Origin: Chryseobacterium tructae
Lineage (GTDB): Bacteria > Bacteroidota > Bacteroidia > Flavobacteriales > Weeksellaceae
Assembly: GCF_030409875.1 (NCBI RefSeq)
Contig: NZ_JAUFQR010000001.1
Span: 1,736,001-1,800,000, forward strand
Length of the DNA stretch: 64,000 bases
Direction: 5' to 3'
The notes beneath the pieces were generated by a model that made no database searches, had not been told where the DNA came from, and worked only from the letters and a program-made list of their open reading frames with translations. The translations under genes and the position numbers were made by a program. Each line of letters opens with the position of its first letter. The first letter of the stretch is position 1. Positions 47,795-58,661 of this stretch are shown in pieces.

Positions 47795-48693
47795 ATGGCA
47801 AAAGCGATCGAAACACTTGAACAATTCTACCGAAACAAATATGGAATGTTATCTGAAGATTTCTCTCAAAATGAAGGACAATTTAATGTCTTTAAGATTG
47901 AAGACAGAATTTATTCAGGGATGACTTCACCTACCTTTATCCGAAGAGATTTCATAAGATCATGTGGTTTCAGGGGGATAATGTGTTTCATTATGGAGAT
48001 CGGAGTATTCCTATAGCTGGAAATACATTGCTTTTCTTTCATCCGTATATACCTTATACTTACGAACCTTTAACTTCAGATTCCAAAGGTTATTTTTGTG
48101 TCTTTAAAGATGAATTTCTAAAAGATAATTTTCGTTCCAATCTATTTGAACTTCCACTATTTACAGCAGATGCATACCCTGTTTTTGCTTTAAAAGAGGA
48201 GGAAGCAACGGAGGTTAAGGCAATATTTGAAAAGATATCCAAAGAAATGAATTCAGATTTTCGTTATAAATATGATCTTATTAAAAATTATATCAGTGAA
48301 TTAATTTACTTTGGATTGAAGTTACAGCCTATAAATTGTTCCTCCGAATCTTCCAATGCTGCTGCCAGAATTACTTCAGTATTCATGGAACTCTTAGAGC
48401 GGCAGTTTCCCATTGAGTCTACTGCACAACGTTTTGAGCTGCGCGCTCCCAAGGCTTTTGCTGATCGGTTGTCTATTCATGTTAATTATCTTAATAGAGC
48501 CATAAAAAAGCAAACAGGGCGAACGACTTCTGAGCATATTTTTGAACGGCTGATTTCAGAAGCCAAAATCCTTTTAAAATATACAGATTGGAACATTTCA
48601 GAGATTAGTCATGTCCTGGGGTTTGAAGATCAGGCTCATTTCAATAACTTTTTTAAGAAACAAACCAACACTAGTCCAACCCGGTTAAGATAG
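47795..48693 (+). CDS. AraC family transcriptional regulator (frame break at about 47951)
   Basis: A regulator of about 299 residues. First frame: FYRNKYGMLSEDFSQNEGQF, then SGMTSPTFIRRDF. Second frame: cupin-like GNTLLFFHPYIPYTYEPLTS, and the C-terminal AraC domain (LSIHVNYLNRAIKKQTGRTT, then DWNISEISHVLGFEDQAHFN). Adding one base to the run at 47950-47952 gives RRDFHKIMWFQG. It precedes an SDR gene by 66 bases in the same direction, which is a likely target. Confidence 0.87.
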
Positions 48694-48759
48694 GTTTGAA
48701 TTTGACAAGTATTGGTTTCTATATGACAAAATTCTGACGGTTAACTGAGATAATTTTGT

Positions 48760-49611
48760 ATGAAAATAGAACTTATGAATCATACAAAAACCTGGTATAT
48801 AACCGGAGCATCCAAAGGAATGGGACTTTCATTGGTGAAAAAATTACTGGAAAAAGGGCATAAAGTAGCCGCTACTTCAAGAACAATAGCCGCATTTGAA
48901 AAACTAAATGGCAGGGATGAAAATTTACTCCTTTTAGAAGTCGATTTAAAAGATGAAGAATCTATTGGAAGATCAATGGAAAGGACAATAGAAAAATTTG
49001 GCAAACTGGATGTGGTCGTCAACAATGCAGGTTACGGATTAGGAGGTGCAATTGAAGAGCTCAGTGCTGAAGAGATTGAAAACAACTTTCAGATCAATTT
49101 TTTTGCCGTAGTACGAGTTATTCAAAAAGCATTACCTTATTTAAGAAATCAGCGCTCAGGACATATTATTAATATTTCATCGATTGCAGGATTTGCTCCC
49201 GGGTTAGGATGGAGTATATATTCTGCAGCCAAGTTTGCTGTAACAGGTTTATCTGAAGCATTAGCTAATGATTTGAAACCGTTAGGAATTAACGTAACAG
49301 CAGTGCTTCCCGGATGGTTCCGTACTCATTTTGCCAAACAGGATTCCATTACTTTCAGCCAAAATCAGATGGAAGCGTATCAGTTTTTACGAACTGCCCA
49401 TCAAAAGATGAATGAAATAGACGGGAAACAATTAGGAAATCCGGATCGGCTGGCAGATGTATTTACAGAATTAACCGATGCCGAGAATCCTCCTGCTTTG
49501 TTATTCTTGGGAAGTGATGCTTACCAAAGAGCTGAAAATAAAATGACTCAGATGGCGGATCAGCTCAAACAATGGGAATATCTATCTTTTTCAACAGACT
49601 TTAAAGATTAA
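48760..49611 (+). CDS. Short-chain dehydrogenase/reductase
   Basis: A 283-residue classical SDR. It has the cofactor loop WYITGASKGMGLSLVKKL, the NNAG motif (LDVVVNNAGYGLGGAIEEL), and catalytic Ser and Tyr-x-x-x-Lys in IINISSIAGFAPG and WSIYSAAKFAVTG. The basic-residue pattern after the loop (AATSRTIAAFEKL) suggests NADP. An internal ATG at 48775 is a possible start giving 278 residues. It follows an AraC regulator. The substrate is unknown. Confidence 0.9.
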   Translation: MKIELMNHTKTWYITGASKGMGLSLVKKLLEKGHKVAATSRTIAAFEKLNGRDENLLLLEVDLKDEESIGRSMERTIEKFGKLDVVVNNAGYGLGGAIEELSAEEIENNFQINFFAVVRVIQKALPYLRNQRSGHIINISSIAGFAPGLGWSIYSAAKFAVTGLSEALANDLKPLGINVTAVLPGWFRTHFAKQDSITFSQNQMEAYQFLRTAHQKMNEIDGKQLGNPDRLADVFTELTDAENPPALLFLGSDAYQRAENKMTQMADQLKQWEYLSFSTDFKD

Positions 49612-49714
49612 TTGTATCCTAAAGAGAGTGAAAATAAAACTAAGAAAGGAGCCAATTCCTTATTTTTTCGTAGTTTAATCCCTTAATATAAATCAATCAC
49701 ATTGTATATACTGT

Positions 49715-50575
49715 ATGAAAAGGAATTTAATCAATCAGAATGGAGTCTCTGATAAGTTTTGGAATATTGAATATTGGGAAAACACACAAAAAATAGTGTT
49801 TGGAAAGACGGGAACAAAAGGACGTGAAACCATTAAAGAATTTACAAATGAAGAAGAGTGTATCAGTGAGTCTGAAAAGCTGATTGCACAAAAAATCAAA
49901 AAAGGATACACAGAAATTCTTGAAAATGATAAAATCCCACAGAAAATAGAACTTTCTGAAGCTGAAAAAGCAGATATTTATTTTTGGGAGGCCATCGAAA
50001 AATCCAATAAATATAAAAATGCCCATTGGAGTGAGTATGATGTGGATGAACATCTTGAAAATTTGACGACTTATCTTTCCAAATTCGGAAAAGAAAGGCT
50101 GATCCTTTTTGAAAGAACTCTTCAGGAAAAACTGAGTGAGCTGTATACTGCTGAAATTGCAGAACTTTCCATAATCCTTGAATCTGATTTCAAAGCTGAA
50201 AATGGAAATTATATTTTTGACGGATATCTCTCTGATGACGGATTTATTTATTTCCGTTGCTGGCTATTGTTGAAAGGCAGAGAGTTCTTTGAAGATATTA
50301 AAAAAGATATACAGGCATTTGTCAGTGGGAAATATAGCTTTAATATTGGCGATTGCTGGGCAGAAGGATTGTTGTATGTATCTGATGAGGCCTATTCTGA
50401 AAATCATGATAACGAAGACGAATCAGAAATAAGAGATACCGTTGATGAGCTTTATCCGGAGAACCATTATGACAGTATGGATCGTAAAATGAATCGTGAA
50501 CCTAAAAATGGTGTTGAGCTTCAGAAAATGTATCCGAAATTGGTAAAAGAAATAGGCGAATTGAGAAGTACATAA
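49715..50575 (+). CDS. WGR domain and DUF4240 domain protein
   Basis: A 286-residue protein with two parts. Residues 1-70 form a WGR domain (KFWNIEYWENTQKIVFGKTG, then EEECISESEKLIAQKIKKGY), a nucleic-acid or partner-binding module also seen beside MolR and PARPs. Residues about 85-215 match DUF4240 (KADIYFWEAIEKSNKY, then YIFDGYLSDDGFIYFRCWLL). The tail is acidic. It stands alone, with a terminator after it. Function unknown. Confidence 0.8.
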   Translation: MKRNLINQNGVSDKFWNIEYWENTQKIVFGKTGTKGRETIKEFTNEEECISESEKLIAQKIKKGYTEILENDKIPQKIELSEAEKADIYFWEAIEKSNKYKNAHWSEYDVDEHLENLTTYLSKFGKERLILFERTLQEKLSELYTAEIAELSIILESDFKAENGNYIFDGYLSDDGFIYFRCWLLLKGREFFEDIKKDIQAFVSGKYSFNIGDCWAEGLLYVSDEAYSENHDNEDESEIRDTVDELYPENHYDSMDRKMNREPKNGVELQKMYPKLVKEIGELRST

Positions 50576-50611
50576 ATCAGTTTTGATAACCAATATAATT
50601 TAAACAACAAA

Positions 50612-50645
50612 AAGGCAGACATCTTAGATATCTGCCCTTTTTATA
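50612..50645 (+). terminator. Terminator after the WGR/DUF4240 gene
   Basis: GGCAGACAT (from 50614) pairs with ATATCTGCC (to 50636) with one mismatch, followed by CTTTTTAT. Confidence 0.8.
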
Positions 50646-50804
50646 GAATAGCCACGGCAATTAGATGATAATCACGAAGAAAACAGATGATAAGAACGTT
50701 CAATATTGATAAATAGTGGTTACCTTTTTGTAATCCCTATTTTCATTTTAGTCTCTATTAGTAACTATTATGGTTTATTTTTGTAACCAAATAATATTTC
50801 AATA

Positions 50805-51761
50805 ATGAATGCTAAAATTAAACGCACAATACTTCTGTTAATCTGTCTGTTATTCAGTAATCTTGGTTTTTCGCAAATTAAAGATGCTTATAAAATCAAA
50901 ATAGGAAGTTCTGAAGTCTATTCTTTGCTAGATGGCACCATTGAAGTGGATGCTGAAAAGTTGTTCAACAATCATACACCAGGTAAACCTAGTCAGTTGT
51001 TGGCCGCTCAATTTATCCATAATCCGGTAGAGATTAGTATTAATGTTTTTCTTATAAAAGAAGACCACAAACTTATTTTGGTAGATGCAGGTTCTGGTGA
51101 ATTATTGGGATCAACAGGTGGACACCTCATAGAAAGCCTTTCTTCAATAGGGATACAACCGGAAGCTATAACGGATATTTTACTGACTCACATTCATGCA
51201 GACCATTCCGGTGGGCTTATAATAGCGGGTAAAAAAAGCTTCAATAATGCTACCATTCATGTGAACAAAAAAGAACTGGATTTTTGGCTGAATGAAGCCA
51301 ATGCTAAAAAAGCTTCAGAAGAACATATGGGCGCCAATCCTAAAACATTTGATAATGCAAAAAATATGTTGCTTCCTTACCTTAATGATCATCAGGTAAA
51401 AACATTTGAAGGAGAAAATACTGAAGTATTGCCTCATATTTATAGTTACGCCATCGGGGGACATACTCCCGGACATACCATTTATGTTTTAAAGGATACT
51501 GGTGAAGAAATTTTCTTTTGGGGAGATGTTGTACATGTAGCTGCTATTCAATTGTCTGCTCCTGATGTGTTGGATCATTTCGATGTAGATCATCATTCCT
51601 CCGAGGTGGCGAGAAAATCTTTTTTAAAACACGCTGCCGAAAAAAACTTACTGATTGCAGGTGCCCATATTTCTTTTCCGGGGTTGGGAAGATTAAAAAA
51701 AGAAGGCAAAAAATATAACTGGTATTCTGTACCCTATAGTATTTCAGGGAGGCATCAATAA
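50805..51761 (+). CDS. Secreted MBL-fold metallo-hydrolase
   Basis: A 318-residue exported protein. The signal peptide is RTILLLICLLFSNLGFSQ. Metal ligands are visible: ILLTHIHADHSGGLIIAG (HxHxDH), AIGGHTPGHTIYVL, and FFWGDVVHVAAIQ with the bridging Asp. It has the usual two-metal hydrolase pattern, as in quorum-quenching lactonases or general hydrolases; beta-lactamase activity should not be assumed. A -7 element TATTTTTG lies at 50776-50783. The gene is convergent with an HxlR regulator. Confidence 0.88.
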   Translation: MNAKIKRTILLLICLLFSNLGFSQIKDAYKIKIGSSEVYSLLDGTIEVDAEKLFNNHTPGKPSQLLAAQFIHNPVEISINVFLIKEDHKLILVDAGSGELLGSTGGHLIESLSSIGIQPEAITDILLTHIHADHSGGLIIAGKKSFNNATIHVNKKELDFWLNEANAKKASEEHMGANPKTFDNAKNMLLPYLNDHQVKTFEGENTEVLPHIYSYAIGGHTPGHTIYVLKDTGEEIFFWGDVVHVAAIQLSAPDVLDHFDVDHHSSEVARKSFLKHAAEKNLLIAGAHISFPGLGRLKKEGKKYNWYSVPYSISGRHQ

Positions 51762-51879
51762 TGAATAAGGGTAAGAATATTATGGACTGAGTCTGTTTTT
51801 CATAATATATGGACAAGAAAGCAGATGAAAGCTCCTGAATATTCATCAATCCTGTAAATATTTTGCCTTTACTGTCGTT

Positions 51880-52224
51880 TTATGAGTGTTCATTATGCTG
51901 TTCCAGTTCCTGGTGTTTCTGGTTCCACAATGTGAGCTGATTAAGGATGGCCAAAAGTTCTATTCCCTTTTCGCTTAAAGAATATTCTACCCGTGGTGGC
52001 ATTTCATTGAATTCTTCACGAATGACAATTTTGTCTTCAACGAGTTCTTTGAGCTGCTCTGTTAATACTTTTTTAGAGATAATTCCCATCAGGGCAAAGA
52101 TCTGTCCGAACCTTTTTTTCTTTAAACCAATGGTGTAAATAATGATAGGCTTCCACTTGGTTCCAATGGTGGCCATTGTTCGGGTCATAGGGCAGTTATG
52201 GCATATGAAAATTTCGTTTTTCAT
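51880..52224 (-). CDS. HxlR family transcriptional regulator
   Basis: A 114-residue winged HTH protein with the family opening FICHNCPMTRTMATIGTKWK (Cys at position 10), LKKKRFGQIFALMGIISKKV, and the wing EEFNEMPPRVEYSLSEKGI. The ATG at 52224 is preferred; a longer frame to 52269 adds 15 residues with no family match. HxlR proteins sense reactive electrophiles or quinones, often through the conserved Cys. The MBL-fold gene next door is a candidate target. Confidence 0.9.
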   Translation of the reverse strand: MKNEIFICHNCPMTRTMATIGTKWKPIIIYTIGLKKKRFGQIFALMGIISKKVLTEQLKELVEDKIVIREEFNEMPPRVEYSLSEKGIELLAILNQLTLWNQKHQELEQHNEHS

Positions 52225-52441
52225 GAAGTCTTTTATAATCTTAATCCGGATGAGAGTTCTGTCATACAAATTTAAACATTAATGAAGTTAACCATACTAT
52301 TTTAATGACAGAGATATCGTTTTACTGAGATAAAAAGGAGCCTCCCAGAATAGGAAGGAGGTGAATTAAGCAATGAATAAATATTGAATTAAAAGATCAA
52401 TGGGAGAACATAATGCGAAAAGCAGCAGTTTAAGAATTCAT

Positions 52442-52999
52442 CTATATTAATCTTTCAAAGACCTCATTTCTGATATCACAGACATAGCTTCCTTTGGCAT
52501 TTCCTTTCGTGTCATCTACCCTTTGTTGATAATAATGAATGGGGCATTGTAACAGGTAGTTTTGAAATCTTTTAAAATCAGTTTTCCATACACCGTGTAA
52601 AGGTTGTGCTATTATTTCAGTAGCTCCCATTCTAAATGTAATGGCAATCCAGTTTATCCAATAATAAATAATAAGGTCAGGATATTTGGTTTCATACCTT
52701 AATTTGTCTTTTTCATTAAATACAACAGCGTAGGTTGGATCTGTTTTGTATTTATTCTTGGCTTTGAAAAAAGGAGTAGACTGAAATTTAAGATCTCCAA
52801 GTTGCCCGGTTTTAGTATTAATAAGATCTGGTGCATAGGGATTTATTTTTTTCTCAGGGTTTATAGCTAGACTCAAGGAATCGCCATATAACCTGACAAA
52901 TGCCTCTTCAATTTTTTCTCCATCTTTACACCAATGAGATTTGTCTTGAAGATTATGATGTTGTATTTTATGACCTTTAATGTCAAATAGTTCGTACAT
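52442..52999 (-). CDS. Hypothetical protein with PD-(D/E)xK nuclease-like residues
   Basis: A 185-residue protein of no recognised family. The middle reads NPYAPDLINTKTGQLGDLKF: P57-D58 followed by D69-L-K71, with Glu 31-32 in an upstream helix (GEKIEEAFVRLYG). This fits the order of active-site residues in PD-(D/E)xK nucleases. The C-terminal half is aromatic-rich (YPDLIIYYWINWIAITF). It stands alone, and no methylase or other restriction gene is nearby. Nuclease identity is only suggested by pattern. Confidence 0.55.
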   Translation of the reverse strand: MYELFDIKGHKIQHHNLQDKSHWCKDGEKIEEAFVRLYGDSLSLAINPEKKINPYAPDLINTKTGQLGDLKFQSTPFFKAKNKYKTDPTYAVVFNEKDKLRYETKYPDLIIYYWINWIAITFRMGATEIIAQPLHGVWKTDFKRFQNYLLQCPIHYYQQRVDDTKGNAKGSYVCDIRNEVFERLI

Positions 53000-53576
53000 G
53001 ATTAGTGTTTTTACAAAGATAGCCGTTTATTTTTATTGTAGTTTTTCGAGGTATCATTTGAAGAACGTAAGCTAATATGAATATTGGATAATCTTAAAAG
53101 ACAAAACGTTTTAGAGAAAGTTAGTTTTTTTCATTACCTATTTCATGATTCATAATAAAAATATACTTTTGCAGGTAATAACATGCAATCATTATGGTGA
53201 TCGTATTGTTCTCAAAAAAACTAAAAACTAAAATTGAAAACTAATTAAACCATGCAAGTAAATAAAATTACAGGGTATTTCTTTATACCCATTTATCATA
53301 ACTCATTGTTTCCAACAATTTAAAACAACATTACCACCTCAGTATTTTCTAAAAGCCGCTGGCTTATTGATGTTTGGGGAAATTTTTATGTTGTATCAGT
53401 TATGATGTTATGCTATCTAATTAACAAAATACTTTCAAAATCAATGCGTATCCATTGATTAAAACTCTTATTCCGTAATCTTTGTGTTTTGCAAAAAAAT
53501 GAATAGAAAGCGATAGGAGAACGATGTGAAAATCAAAAAAATATCATTTAATATATTAAACCAATTTTATACGATT
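53000..53576 (+). promoter_or_regulatory. Promoter and long leader of unit 1 (beta-helix/RCC1)
   Basis: TTTC (53141-53144), a 19-base spacer and TACTTTTG (53164-53171) match the Bacteroidetes promoter. The transcript leader is about 400 bases. It contains a 23-residue reading frame (53252-53323) and the sequence CATTGTTTCCAACAATTTAA, which can form a short hairpin. Very similar promoter and leader blocks precede units 2 and 3. Confidence 0.7.
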
Positions 53577-54752
53577 ATGACAAAAAAACTACTAATCATT
53601 GTCTTCGCAGGCTTATCGAGTACTATGGCTTTTGCAGCCGATTTGTATGTGAGAAACGGAGGAACAGGTGGAGCTTATTCTACCGTAAGTGCAGCTATAA
53701 CTGCTGCTTCAGATGGTGATAGAATTATCATTCAACCTAAAATAAACGGATCAGCCTACGTAGAAAACATTACCATCAATAAATCGTTAACTTTTGTTTC
53801 CGAAACGAATTATAACAAATATTTTATTCAGGGAACGATTACGATCAATCCGGCTGCAGGAAGAGTAGTAACCATCAGTAATTTAAGCTCTGGCGACTAT
53901 TCCATTTACAGCGTAGTGGCAAGTGGGCCTACTACCGGTGGAAGAACTACGATAAACCTTTACAATTGTTATTTAAATAAGGTAATTACCAATCAGGCCA
54001 ATACGACTACCAATATTTCCGGTTCTAGTGTGTTGGGGGAAATTAGTTTTTCTCATGGCAGGGTTACAGCGAATAAAGCACAGTCTATTTATGCTAATTC
54101 TACAGCAACAGATACCAGTCTTGCAACCTCCGATATTGAAGTGTATGGCAATGCTGCAAGTTTTGGGGTATCACATTCACAATCAAATTATAATTTTAAG
54201 TTTTACAATAATTTTTGTCGTGGGGTTTTTGTGTATGCTATTAAAACAGGCAGTAACAACGAGATTATTAATAATACGATCTATGACCCTTATGGCGGTG
54301 ATATCGCACCATTTTCCATCAACTTAAATAATGGAAACACTGGAAATATTTCTATTATGAATAATGCTGCTTCTTTTGTAGTAGGAGCAACCAATGTGTG
54401 TATTAGCAATAACAATAACGCAACAGTAACAGCGAGCTACAATGTATTTACAAATCCATTTGTGACACAGGGAGCGATGACTCAAAGCAATAATTCAGGA
54501 GGAGTTAATATGAATTTCAGTGAGACAGCATTCACTGTAACAGGGATGAATGTAAATGCAGGAAACCCTGATGTAAGCTATACCGATTTAGATTTAACAA
54601 GAAATGACGCAGGTCACTACGGTGGTTCAAACAGTTGGGCTAATTATTGGCCGGCAGACAATGGAGGTAGACCTCAGGTAAATTATATGTTAACTCCAAG
54701 AACAATCAGCAGTGGTACATTAAACATCAGCGGGTCTGGTTTTTCTAAATAA
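53577..54752 (+). CDS. Secreted parallel beta-helix protein, unit 1
   Basis: A 391-residue exported protein. The signal peptide is KKLLIIVFAGLSSTMAFA. The rest has the turn pattern of a right-handed parallel beta-helix: DLYVRNGGTGGAYSTVSAAI, GDRIIIQPKINGSAYVENIT, IINNTIYDP, MNNAASFVV. It ends with the common closing motif DLDLTRNDAGHYGG and WANYWP. No catalytic residues or T9SS tail are seen. The ATG at 53577 is used; an earlier frame only adds 17 residues. A closely related copy lies at 61917. It is co-transcribed with the RCC1 protein 19 bases downstream. Confidence 0.85.
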   Translation: MTKKLLIIVFAGLSSTMAFAADLYVRNGGTGGAYSTVSAAITAASDGDRIIIQPKINGSAYVENITINKSLTFVSETNYNKYFIQGTITINPAAGRVVTISNLSSGDYSIYSVVASGPTTGGRTTINLYNCYLNKVITNQANTTTNISGSSVLGEISFSHGRVTANKAQSIYANSTATDTSLATSDIEVYGNAASFGVSHSQSNYNFKFYNNFCRGVFVYAIKTGSNNEIINNTIYDPYGGDIAPFSINLNNGNTGNISIMNNAASFVVGATNVCISNNNNATVTASYNVFTNPFVTQGAMTQSNNSGGVNMNFSETAFTVTGMNVNAGNPDVSYTDLDLTRNDAGHYGGSNSWANYWPADNGGRPQVNYMLTPRTISSGTLNISGSGFSK

Positions 54753-54771
54753 TGACTAACGATATAACAAT

Positions 54772-57700
54772 ATGAAGAATTATATCTATAGTATCATTGC
54801 TCTGCTTATGGCAATGCTGTGCCCGGCACAGTTGTATGTAAGCCAAGCTGAATATTTCTGGGATAATGATCCGGGAGCTGGAAACGGTACTGCTGTTTTG
54901 GCTTCCGATGGGAGTTTCAACAGTGCTTTTGAACAATTGACTAAAACAGGAATTGCCACACCCGGTAATGGTTTACATAAACTCTCTATCCGTATTAAAG
55001 ATAATACCGGAGCTTGGGGGCCTGTTTTTACGAATGTTATTAATGTTCAGCAAAATCAGACATCCACCATACTAGCCCTTTCTCAGGCTGAATATTTTTG
55101 GGATACCGATCCGGGAACCGGAAACGGAACTCCGGTATTGGCTGCTGATGGAAGTTTTGACAGTGCTTTCGAGCAACTAACCAAAACAGGAATTGCTACA
55201 CCAGGTAATGGGTTACACAAATTATCTGTTCGTATCAAGGATAATGCGGGAGTTTGGGGGCCTGTTTTTACGAATGTTATTAATGTTCAGCAAAATCAGA
55301 CATCCACCATACTAGCCCTTTCTCAGGCTGAATACTTCTGGGATACCGATCCGGGGACAGGAAATGGTACTCCGGTATTGGCGGCTGATGGGAACTTTGA
55401 CAGTTCTTTTGAGCAACTGACTAAAACAGGAATTGCCTTGCCTGCTAATGGCTTGCATGTATTCAATATTCGTATTAAAGACAATACGGGTGTTTGGGGG
55501 CCTGTTTTTAAAAATGTGATTAATGTTGAAACTCCGGCTTCCTCAGGTTGTTGGGAAAGTCTTAGTGCAGGGCGTCAGCATTCGCTTGGAATAAAAGCAG
55601 ATGGAACATTATGGGCATGGGGTAATAATCAGGTTGGACAACTTGGAGATGGTGCTACTCTTAACAGAAATGTTGCAGTTCAAATCGGAACCGCAACGAA
55701 CTGGAAAAGTGTTAGTGCTGGCGAGCAGTATACAGTAGCTCTTAAGACAGATGGAACGCTATGGGCATGGGGCAGTAATTTTGATGGCCAGCTTGGAAAT
55801 GGAACTAAAACTGACAGATATGCTCCAGTTCAGGTAGGAACTGCAAATAATTGGAAAAGTATTAGTGCTGGAAGCTTCCATATTTTAGCTCTTAAAACAG
55901 ATGGAACACTTTGGGCTTGGGGAAGAAATCAGTATGGACAATTAGGTGACGGTACAAATACTGGAAAATTAGTGCCTACACAAATTGGAACAGCAACAAA
56001 CTGGCGAAGTGCTGACGCAGGTGCACTGCATTCTCTCGCTATAAAAACGGATGGAACAATTTGGAGTTGGGGCTATAATGGAAGTGGGCAATTAGGCTAT
56101 GGAAACAGTGCATATACGTATATTCCAACGCAAATCGGAACTACAAATGATTGGAAAACTATAAGTGCCGGAAGTTTCTACTCTACTGCACTTAAAACAA
56201 ATGGAACGCTATGGACTTGGGGTAGTAATCTTTCTGGAGAGTTAGGAGATGGAACGACTGCTAATAAAAATACTCCAAAACAAATAGGGACGGAAACCAA
56301 TTGGTTAAATATAAATGCTGGCTCCAGTACTACTTTTGCAACCAAAACAGATGGAACACTTTGGATATGGGGTAGCCCTTTCCATACACAGACTGGTGGT
56401 ATAGATAATACATTACCTAGACAAGTGAATTCCTCGTCGGATAATATGCAGATGGCTGTGGGCGAATCTCATATTCTTGTAAAAGCGCTTGATGGTTCTT
56501 TAAAAGTCTATGGTTCTAATATATATGGTCAATTAGGTAATGGCACGGATGGTCTGAATAATGGTACGGGTACGTTTATTTCCATTGAGTGCCCTTCAAA
56601 TTGTGCTCCTCAAACACAACTTTTAGCAAACAATATCACCGCTACAACCGCTACTCTTAACTGGACAACATCAACACCAGCTTCTAATGGGTATATGTAT
56701 CTTACAGCACAAGCCCACTTGTTGGCGGTATTGATGGGAAAACTTATTCTAACAAAGTTGACTTAACGAATTTACTGTCAAATACCACTTATTACTGGTG
56801 GGTAGCAACCGATTGTAAAACCAGTCAGGGGAGTTGGATGCCGGGAGGATCTTTTAAAACACTTCCAACAACTGAAACAGGATGTTGGCAAAGTGTAAGT
56901 GGAGGATATAGTCATTCAGTAGGAATTAAAAAAGATGGAACATTATGGGCCTGGGGACGTAATGAATACGGGCAACTTGGGATTGGATATGTTGACTCTC
57001 AAAGCACCCCAAAACAAATTGGAACTGCAAATAGTTGGAAAAAAGCAAGTGCAGGGCATTATCATAGTGCTGCCATTAAAGCAGATGGAACATTGTGGAC
57101 ATGGGGTGGAAATAATTATGGTCAATTAGGCAGTGGAGTAGGATTTATGCAAGTTACCCCAATGCAAATAGGAGCAGCAACAGACTGGGTAGATGTTGCT
57201 TCTGGAGATTCTTACGTTATAGCTTTAAATCAAATGGAACACTTTGGGCATGGGGACGTAATGATTATGGTCAATTAGGAGATGGTACCATGATAGATAA
57301 AAATGTACCAATCCAAATTGGATCTGCAAATAATTGGAAAATGGTTGCCCCTGGTATCGAGCATACTCTTGCTATAAAAACAGATGGAACACTATGGGCC
57401 TGGGGTAATAATTATTATGGGCAGTTAGGAGATGGAAGTACAACAAAAAGAATGTCTCCTATTCAGGTAGGAACCGCTTCGAACTGGAAAAGTATTGGTG
57501 TGGGCAATGCGCATTCACAAGGAATAAAAACAAATGGCACACTATGGACTTGGGGCTTCTCAGGAGCACTAGGAGATGGTACTAATACTGATAGAGTTAC
57601 TCCAGCTCAAATCGGAACAGCAACAAATTGGCAGAGTGTTGGCGGCGGCTGGTATAATTGTACAGGGCTCAAAACAGATGGTACACTATGGGCCTGGGGA

Positions 57701-58192
57701 CTTAATTTCTATGGAGAGCTGGGAGATGGAACTCAAATCTCTAATAGTACTCCCGTACAAATAGGAACCGCTGCTGATAAACAAAGTATTGCAGTAGGTA
57801 CTAAACGTATTTTTGCTATCGATACCAATGGATTCTTATCGGGTTGTGGTGACAATTCTTACGGTGGGATAGGAGATGGTACTTATTTTTTCAGGAAAAT
57901 TTTTGTACCTGTTGCTTGTCCTACAAGCAGTCTAGCCGTTGCAGAAGTTGCAACAAAAGCAGATCAGCTGAAAGTGTATCCGAATCCGGTACAGGATATT
58001 TTAACGGTTTCACTTGATCAAAAGATTCTTTTGGTAACGGTTTACAATGCTGCAGGTCAGTTGATCCTTACCAAAGCAATCAATGATACAAAAGGAAAAA
58101 TTGATTTCACTGCTTTATCATCAGGAGTGTATCTGGTGAAAGTAACTGCAGCGAATGATTTTGCTAAAACAGTAAAAGTGATCAAACGATAA
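54772..58192 (+). CDS. Double RCC1-propeller secreted protein with T9SS tail, unit 1 (frame breaks at about 56702 and 57228)
   Basis: A protein of about 1140 residues. It has a signal peptide (YIYSIIALLMAMLCPAQ), three 80-residue repeats of the type QAEYFWDNDPGAGNGT, then seven RCC1 blades (SLGIKADGTLWAWGNNQVGQ and relatives). A fibronectin-III-like domain follows (ANNITATTATLNW, then TYYWWVATDCKT), then seven more blades. The C-terminal type A sorting domain reads LKVYPNPVQDILTVSLDQ, SGVYLVKVTA and ends KVIKR. Adding one base at 56702-56703 and one at 57227-57229 joins three frames. T9SS export to the cell surface is inferred from the tail. The ligand is unknown. Confidence 0.88.
54841..55560 (+). 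repeat. Three tandem 240-bp repeats in the unit 1 RCC1 gene
   Basis: Period 240 bases (80 residues). The blocks at 55021-55080 and 55261-55320 are identical over at least 60 bases. Unit 3 has two repeats, unit 2 none. Confidence 0.85.
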
Positions 58193-58241
58193 AGATTACA
58201 TTTTAATATACTATCTAAGATTTATCTTTGACATTTTCAAT

Positions 58242-58276
58242 AGAGCGCCACTTAGCAATAAGTGGCGCTATTTTTA
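58242..58276 (+). terminator. Terminator of unit 1
   Basis: AGCGCCACTT (58244-58253) pairs with AAGTGGCGCT (58260-58269), then ATTTTT. A near-identical hairpin ends unit 2. Confidence 0.9.
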
Positions 58277-58313
58277 AATATATTACTGAGTATAAATTAT
58301 GCTTTACTGGCTA

Positions 58314-58661
58314 TTTGATGATCCGTAATAAAAATATACTTTTGCACCCAACAACATACAATCATCATAATGGAATGTTGTTTGAGCTTAAAATTTAAAA
58401 ACAAAACCTGAAAATTAATTAAATCATAAAAATGGATGAACTACATTATATTGATCTTTATTCATCCACTACAACTCATTGTTTCAACAATGTAAAGACA
58501 CGAATAAGTATTCAGAATTCTTTTAAAGCCAGAAATTATATCAAACTCATTTGATTCTGAAAGAATGCTCAGAATAACTTATTTTATGGAGGTCAGAAAC
58601 CATTTAAACGAAGCGGAACCGAAAAGCTAGATGAGTAGGAAAATAAGAAGAAAATTAAAAT
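58314..58661 (+). promoter_or_regulatory. Promoter and leader of unit 2 (RCC1 only)
   Basis: TTTG (58314-58317), 19-base spacer, TACTTTTG (58337-58344): a perfect Bacteroidetes promoter. The 318-base leader resembles those of units 1 and 3, including CATTGTTTCAACAATG, a perfect short hairpin. The 23-residue frame found in the other two leaders is not kept here (its ATG is ATA). No beta-helix gene is present in this unit. Confidence 0.75.
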
